Of a DNA stretch of 10,456 nucleotides, positions 7,265 to 10,456 are shown piece after piece. The notes below the pieces were generated by a model, which saw only the letters and a list, made by a program, of their open reading frames with translations, was not told where the DNA came from and did not search any database. The position numbers and the translations under genes were made by a program. Source of the DNA: Bacteroidota bacterium (GTDB lineage Bacteria > Bacteroidota > Bacteroidia > Flavobacteriales_D > JABDKJ01); assembly GCA_027621335.1 (NCBI GenBank), contig JAQCAN010000072.1, forward strand, positions 1-10,456, written 5' to 3'. Within the stretch, counting starts at the first letter, position 1. The number at the start of each line of letters is the position of its first letter.

Positions 7265-7765
7265 TCAATGTGCTGCACAACACGATCCCATTCCCCCTGC
7301 TACAGTGACCTCAGGGCTGAGGTAAGGAATCCCCAGGTCGGCTCCACGAAGTATCAGGAGGACTCCGAAGACCAAGAACAGATAGGGCACCATTCTAGGT
7401 AGGATCACACTGACCTTGGGCTTGAACTTCTGCTTGGAGAATTCCAAGAACGCAAAGACAGGCAGAGTGGCCAATCCGAACAAGGTCATGAAGGCCACAC
7501 CATCCCATATACTGGTCGAGGTCGCGGAAGCCGCTAAGGCCAAATAGACCAGACCACATGGTAGCAATCCATTCAACATACCCATACCGAAACGCGCTGT
7601 TAGTTTCTCACTCCCCCACATGGCCTTCATGGAACGTTGGACAAAGGAGGATGGGAGAATAAGGTGCGCATGTTGCAATAGTCCGCCTTTGCCAATGAGT
7701 AGCATGAAGCCATGAAGGGCTAAGAGGCACCCAAGAGTCAAGGACACCACTTGCTGAAAGCCGAC
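7265..7765 (-). CDS. Sulfite exporter TauE/SafE family (COG2836-type) membrane protein, 5'-truncated
   Basis: The family hallmark GMLNGLLPCGLVYLALA is intact, and several hydrophobic helices follow the SafE pattern (VVSLTLGCLLALHGFMLL; VAFMTLFGLATLPVFAFL; VPYLFLVFGVLLIL). The end is short and Cys-rich (GSCCAAH). Homology continues upstream of the GTG at 7750 through GFQQ (7762-7751), a normal internal segment of the family. From about 7765 the frame reads antisense to a regulator gene and no longer resembles SafE. About 60-70 N-terminal residues, including the first helix and the CGMCGP-like motif usual in this family, are missing. Relatives often sit at the end of cytochrome cbb3 oxidase clusters and are thought to help in copper or cytochrome assembly. 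The fragment is probably non-functional unless a protein starting at 7750 is made. Confidence 0.82.
   Translation of the reverse strand, partial: VGFQQVVSLTLGCLLALHGFMLLIGKGGLLQHAHLILPSSFVQRSMKAMWGSEKLTARFGMGMLNGLLPCGLVYLALAASATSTSIWDGVAFMTLFGLATLPVFAFLEFSKQKFKPKVSVILPRMVPYLFLVFGVLLILRGADLGIPYLSPEVTVAGGMGSCCAAH
7751..7765. other. Junction of two 5'-truncated genes with shared bases
   Basis: These bases read as GFQQ of the SafE protein on the minus strand and as LLKAD of the receiver domain on the plus strand. Both readings fit their families, so up to about 12-15 bases may have been common to both parent regions. This is the expected footprint of a deletion at a short repeat, or of a false assembly join. 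No insertion sequence or target duplication is visible. Confidence 0.6.
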
Positions 7766-8611
7766 CCAATTACCTCGAGGCTGCCTTTTATCTTCTTGAG
7801 CGCTAAAGCCGACCCCATGGATGTGCGAAGAGGGATGAGCATGGGTGCTGATGATTACATCACCAAACCCTTTGAGGAGAGTGAACTTCTTAAGACCATT
7901 GAGATCAGGCTCAGGAAGAATGAGGCTATCAAAAATGCCTTTCAGTCCAGTCCTGTGACCTTGGGAACCGTTTTCTCACATGAGCATCTCACTGATGAGA
8001 TCCCTCTTTCGGAAATGAATGTGGTGACCAAAGTCTATTCGGCCAAGCAACATATCTACAGCCAGGATGATCCGACCTTCTTCGTTTACCATGTCTTGAA
8101 GGGGCAAGTAAAGACCTACAGAAGCAACAGCGAAGCTAAAGACCTGATCACGCAGATCTGTGGCCCGGGAGATTATCTGGGCTATTCAGATGTCCTGCAG
8201 TCACAGAGCTACAGTGAGACGGCTGAGGCCATGGAGGATTGTGAACTCCAACGCATCGACAAGAAGGACGTTCTGGAGTTGGTCAGCAGGAACCGGATTG
8301 TGGCCGCTTCCTTCATCAAGCTTTTGGCTGGGGACAAACTGGAACAAGAGAAACGCCTTTTGGACATGGCCTATCACAGTGTCAGGATACGCTTGAGGAA
8401 TACGCTGTTGAGCTTAGAACCTAAAGCCGAGAAGAAGAAAGATGGTTTCGTGATCCATATGAGCCGGGAAGAATTGGCCAGCATCTTGGGTACCTCTACG
8501 GAAACTGTGATCAGGACGCTGTCCGAATTCAAGAAGGAAGGCTTATTGAATCTGGACAAGCATGAGGTGAGCGTGGTGGACAAGAAGAAGCTGGAGGAGA
8601 TGAGATTCTGA
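7751..8611 (+). CDS. Response regulator fused to Crp/Fnr-type DNA-binding protein, 5'-truncated
   Basis: The open frame codes for 286 residues. Residues 1-56 are only the second half of a CheY-like receiver domain: LPFIFLSAKA with the switch Ser17, GADDYITKPF with the conserved Lys39, then the last helix. The phosphoacceptor Asp and the acidic N-terminal pocket (about 60-70 residues) are missing. A cyclic-nucleotide-binding-like beta-roll (about 92-175) and a Crp-type helix-turn-helix follow (MSREELASILGTSTETVIRT, about 237-256). No FNR-type cysteine cluster is seen. Such receiver-Crp fusions are typical of Bacteroidota. The frame has a stop 30 bases before 7751 and no good start. The gene is therefore probably broken, unless an internal ATG gives a receiver-less Crp protein. 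It is the only plus-strand gene here. Confidence 0.85.
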   Translation: MLKADPITSRLPFIFLSAKADPMDVRRGMSMGADDYITKPFEESELLKTIEIRLRKNEAIKNAFQSSPVTLGTVFSHEHLTDEIPLSEMNVVTKVYSAKQHIYSQDDPTFFVYHVLKGQVKTYRSNSEAKDLITQICGPGDYLGYSDVLQSQSYSETAEAMEDCELQRIDKKDVLELVSRNRIVAASFIKLLAGDKLEQEKRLLDMAYHSVRIRLRNTLLSLEPKAEKKKDGFVIHMSREELASILGTSTETVIRTLSEFKKEGLLNLDKHEVSVVDKKKLEEMRF

Positions 8612-8632
8612 GGAATCCTCAACTAAAAAAAG

Positions 8633-8718
8633 TACCCGGGGCGGGACTTGAACCCGCACGACCATTGCTGATCAATGGATTTTAAGTCCATCGTGTCTAC
8701 CAATTCCACCACCCGGGC
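8633..8718 (-). tRNA. tRNA-Leu (anticodon UAA)
   Basis: This is an 86-base gene with acceptor GCCCGGG pairing with CCCGGGT (one G-U pair), D-loop GGAATTGGTAGAC, anticodon loop CTTAAAA giving UAA, a long variable arm and T-arm GCGGG-TTCAAGT-CCCGC. The discriminator is A and CCA is not encoded. The long variable arm and the anticodon agree on leucine. A T-run follows the 3' end on the minus strand (8630-8624), and an excellent promoter lies upstream. Confidence 0.97.
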
Positions 8719-8739
8719 AGCCGCTCTATCTGAGCAGGG

Positions 8740-8768
8740 CAAATGTAATCGGTTTGAAGAAATTCAAA
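8740..8768 (-). promoter_or_regulatory. Bacteroidota-type promoter of the tRNA-Leu gene
   Basis: On the minus strand TTTG (8768-8765), a 17-base spacer and TACATTTG (8747-8740) match the Bacteroidota -33/-7 consensus (TTTG and TAnnTTTG) exactly. The -7 box ends 21 bases before the tRNA 5' end, so a short leader would be removed by RNase P. This is the strongest promoter match I noticed and supports the taxonomic call. Confidence 0.78.
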
Positions 8769-8843
8769 GACAAGATAATAGGCTTCTTCCATAAAGCCAC
8801 TCTCCCAGCTCAAATCGAATTGGAAATAGCAGCGTGAACCCAC

Positions 8844-9758
8844 TCACTCCCCTTCCAGTTCTTCCACCCTGGCCTTGAGCTGTTCTATTGACTCTTGCTG
8901 CTCTTGAATGGCTTGTATCAGAACCGGGATCAGATCGCTGTAGAAGACCCCCAGCCGTTCAGCTTCTACCTTGGTCCTTTGGCCATGTTCATCTTCCTTC
9001 CAATCCCAGTCTCTCACGACCTCAGGCAGGATCTCCTGTAACTCCTGAGCGATGAGCCCAAGCTTCTCCCCTTCTTCAGGTCGCTCCTTCCATGTGTATC
9101 TCACCGGTCTTAGACTCATTACTTCTGCAAGGCCATATCCAATGGACTGGATATTCGTTTTTTCTCTTATATCGCTTGTATTGATAGTACCATTCGCAGC
9201 AAATACTGTATTCCATAAATTACCTGATCCGCCTAGATTCTGAGTCCCATTGACCATGGGCATGAATGCACTGGATTGAAATTGGTACCTGTTTGTCAGT
9301 GTGTTCAAGTTATCTGTACTAGACGCTAAGGTCAAGAAGGAACCCGAGAGGGACATTCTCCAGTCTAATGAAATGATACCGTTCACGTCAAAATCAACTC
9401 CAGCTTCCCCTCCGCTGAACGTTGAACTGGTGATCTTTGCTATCACTGTTCCTGCATCACTTATATGGAGCAATTGACCTGGAGTGGTAGTTCCTATGCC
9501 CACCTCACCTGTTGGTTGTACCGTAAATAATGTAGTCGAAGTCAATGATCCAGCAGCAGAAGCATTGGTTGCAAATTTGAACTTGCTATCCGTGGCATCC
9601 ACACCGAAACTATAGTGTCTAGATGATGTGCGACCTATATGCATGAACGCATCTCCTGCACCAGCCGGTTCGATATAGAACTGTCCTGATGTCGTAGATG
9701 TGGAATTATCTAAGATGTGAAGTGCCTCATCGATGATCTGTATTGAGCCTATAAGCAT
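8844..9758 (-). CDS. Tail-fibre-like surface protein with C-terminal S74 autoprocessing chaperone domain
   Basis: The frame codes for 304 residues. Residues 1-190 are Ser/Thr/Gly/Asn-rich beta-structure with the VGIGTTTP motif common in Bacteroidota fibre proteins, and NLGGSGNLWNTVFAANG just before the chaperone. Residues 193-285 form a peptidase S74 (intramolecular chaperone) domain: TSDIREK with the probable catalytic Ser195 and Lys200, LRPVRYTWKE, EKLGLIAQELQEILPEVV and LGVFYSDLIPVLIQAIQEQQ. A coiled coil ends the protein (QESIEQLKARVEELEGE). S74 domains trimerise the fibre and then cut themselves off before the Ser. The protein has no signal peptide, although relatives outside phages are normally exported; the reading frame just upstream in another phase has one. 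No other phage genes are present, so a host surface protein is more likely than prophage. Confidence 0.85.
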   Translation of the reverse strand: MLIGSIQIIDEALHILDNSTSTTSGQFYIEPAGAGDAFMHIGRTSSRHYSFGVDATDSKFKFATNASAAGSLTSTTLFTVQPTGEVGIGTTTPGQLLHISDAGTVIAKITSSTFSGGEAGVDFDVNGIISLDWRMSLSGSFLTLASSTDNLNTLTNRYQFQSSAFMPMVNGTQNLGGSGNLWNTVFAANGTINTSDIREKTNIQSIGYGLAEVMSLRPVRYTWKERPEEGEKLGLIAQELQEILPEVVRDWDWKEDEHGQRTKVEAERLGVFYSDLIPVLIQAIQEQQESIEQLKARVEELEGE

Positions 9759-10002
9759 GGAAGGCGTCCATCTGAACCAGGATACGATTCATGAATTCAT
9801 CCATAACCCAATCTTCAAATGGCGGAAGCTTCTCGATCGTTCGACCTAACTGCTGCTGAGCCTCCGCTGAACAAACAGCCAAGATGAAACAGAGAATTAC
9901 TTGGATACTGAGGTACGTGCGCTGCAAGTTGGGACTATTGGATAAATCGTTTTTGTGAATGTATTTCTTATTTCGAATTCCATTGGATTCTTTGCTTTGC
10001 AA
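9727..10002 (-). CDS. Short reading frame with signal peptide, possible detached 5' end of the S74 protein gene
   Basis: The frame codes for up to 91 residues from a TTG at 10002; no ATG lies before the signal sequence, so the true start is uncertain (another TTG at 9927 is possible). A hydrophobic stretch (IQVILCFILAVCSAEA) followed by QQQLG looks like a cleavable signal peptide. The mature part, RTIEKLPPFEDWVMDEFMNR and on to the stop, is short and unrecognised. Its last 32 bases overlap the start of the S74 frame in a different phase. This could be the secretion signal and N-terminal part of that protein separated by a frameshift, or a separate small exported protein translated with it. 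Only the hydrophobic segment and the overlap are directly seen. Confidence 0.45.
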   Translation of the reverse strand: MQSKESNGIRNKKYIHKNDLSNSPNLQRTYLSIQVILCFILAVCSAEAQQQLGRTIEKLPPFEDWVMDEFMNRILVQMDAFHAYRLNTDHR

Positions 10003-10025
10003 TTCCTCTATTCAGGGCCAATAAA

Positions 10026-10161
10026 AGCTCCCTTCCAGTCGCTCTTCCCGTTGAGGGGAGGTCTTCAAGAATCGCGAATGTTTCATGGCCTCTCGGCCAT
10101 GATACATTTTTCATTCATTCCCCATCTCAAGGCTTCGCCTTGGTGGGGAGATCTCGGGATT
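10026..10161. repeat. Hairpin-rich intergenic repeat, copy 1
   Basis: This is a 136-base unit starting AGCTCCCTTC, directly followed by a second, clearly related copy. It holds two foldable segments. One is TCATGGCC-TCTC-GGCCATGA (10083-10102), a perfect 8-bp stem. The other, at 10120-10148, has outer stem CCCCA/TGGGG and inner stem CAAGGC-TTC-GCCTTG. It lies in the stretch between the S74 locus and tRNA-Gly, where I see no convincing gene. Plus-strand open frames through it are repeat translation. Confidence 0.75.
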
Positions 10162-10288
10162 AGCTCCCTTTCGGTCGCTGTTCCCAGTGAGGGAGAGGCT
10201 TCCAAGAATCACGAATGCCTTCATGACCTCTCGGTCATGATGCATTTTTCATTCCGTTCCCCATCTCAAGGCTTCGCCTTGGTGGGGA
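10162..10288. repeat. Hairpin-rich intergenic repeat, copy 2
   Basis: This is the second direct copy of the unit at 10026. It keeps both hairpins. In the first (10221-10240, TCATGACC-TCTC-GGTCATGA) the stem differs from copy 1 by a G to A change on one side and the matching C to T change on the other, so pairing is preserved. The second hairpin core (CAAGGC-TTC-GCCTTG) is identical to copy 1. Other differences are scattered substitutions and short indels. Confidence 0.75.
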
Positions 10289-10303
10289 CGGAATGAAAAA
10301 TGC
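10242..10303. repeat. Long near-perfect inverted repeat extending the copy 2 hairpin
   Basis: GCATTTTTCATTCCGT on the left (10242-10257) is the exact reverse complement of ACGGAATGAAAAATGC on the right (10288-10303). With the inner CCCCA/TGGGG and CAAGGC/GCCTTG stems this makes a 62-base hairpin, interrupted only by a one-base bulge and a small internal loop. Copy 1 lacks the right outer arm. Its end overlaps the adjacent terminator hairpin, so the two structures would compete. Confidence 0.7.
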
Positions 10304-10330
10304 CTTTCCGATTTCCATCGAAAAGGCATT
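10294..10330 (-). terminator. Intrinsic terminator after tRNA-Gly
   Basis: On the minus strand AATGCCTTT and AAAGGCATT (10330-10322 and 10307-10299) pair over 9 bp. One mismatch and an inner CGAT/ATCG stem follow, closing on a 4-base loop. The 3' arm runs directly into TTTTT, then CATT. It begins 11 bases after the tRNA-Gly 3' end, which is the right place and orientation to end that transcript. Confidence 0.72.
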
Positions 10331-10340
10331 CATTTTCTTG

Positions 10341-10413
<73 letters not shown>

Positions 10414-10456
10414 TTATATTTTAAAAGAACATTGAGCCGAGGCTCACCTCCAAAAG

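Noticed and set aside
8609..8630. TGAGGA-A-TCCTCA palindrome next to an A-run as a terminator of the receiver-Crp gene
   Set aside because: On the plus strand the hairpin is followed by A residues, not T; on the minus strand the T-run comes before the hairpin. Neither fits an intrinsic terminator.
8844..9758. Prophage or tail module
   Set aside because: Only the S74 protein resembles phage fibres; no capsid, terminase, lysis or integrase gene is nearby, and such proteins are common on Bacteroidota chromosomes.
10026..10288. CRISPR array
   Set aside because: There are only two long units with internal hairpins and no unique spacers of even length; no cas genes are seen.
9955..10296. Plus-strand open frame of about 113 codons
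   Set aside because: It runs through the tandem hairpin repeat; its protein is just the repeat read twice, and no start signal or family resemblance is visible.

Overview
The window looks like chromosome from a member of the Bacteroidota, most likely a flavobacterium-like lineage. The gene families point that way: a Bacteroidota-type arginine decarboxylase, a bacterial deoxyhypusine-synthase homologue, an S74 tail-fibre-like surface protein, a receiver-Crp regulator and a SafE protein. So does a near-perfect Bacteroidota promoter (TTTG, 17 bases, TACATTTG) in front of a tRNA-Leu gene. Almost all genes lie on the minus strand. The one plus-strand gene is the truncated receiver-Crp regulator.

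Positions 1-4727 (minus) hold a compact operon, read right to left: arginine decarboxylase (speA), agmatinase (speB), an RMD1/DUF155 membrane protein, a deoxyhypusine-synthase-like enzyme, a small acidic protein and a VOC/glyoxalase-fold protein cut by the window edge. SpeA and SpeB convert arginine to agmatine and then putrescine. The deoxyhypusine-synthase homologue probably uses putrescine to make homospermidine or a related polyamine. Genes touch or overlap by one base (TGATG), so translational coupling is likely. The RMD1 gene has a single in-frame ochre codon before its C-terminal membrane segment. A perfect 17-bp palindrome lies in the leader of speA.

Positions 4919-7141 (minus) hold a three-gene operon: an outer-membrane porin, an exported FMN_bind-domain protein and a four-helix membrane protein. 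All three overlap, which suggests a small envelope redox or transport module of unknown function.

Positions 7265-8611 hold the most striking structure. A SafE-family gene (minus) and a receiver-Crp regulator gene (plus) are both missing their 5' ends and meet head to head at about 7751-7765. SafE and Fnr/Crp regulators often flank cytochrome cbb3 oxidase (cco) clusters in Bacteroidota. One explanation is a deletion that removed everything between them; another is a chimeric assembly join.

Positions 8633-10456 hold tRNA-Leu(UAA) with its promoter, an S74 autoprocessing surface protein that lacks a signal peptide, an upstream reading frame in another phase that does carry one, a two-copy hairpin-rich repeat in which one stem shows compensatory change, an intrinsic terminator and tRNA-Gly(GCC).
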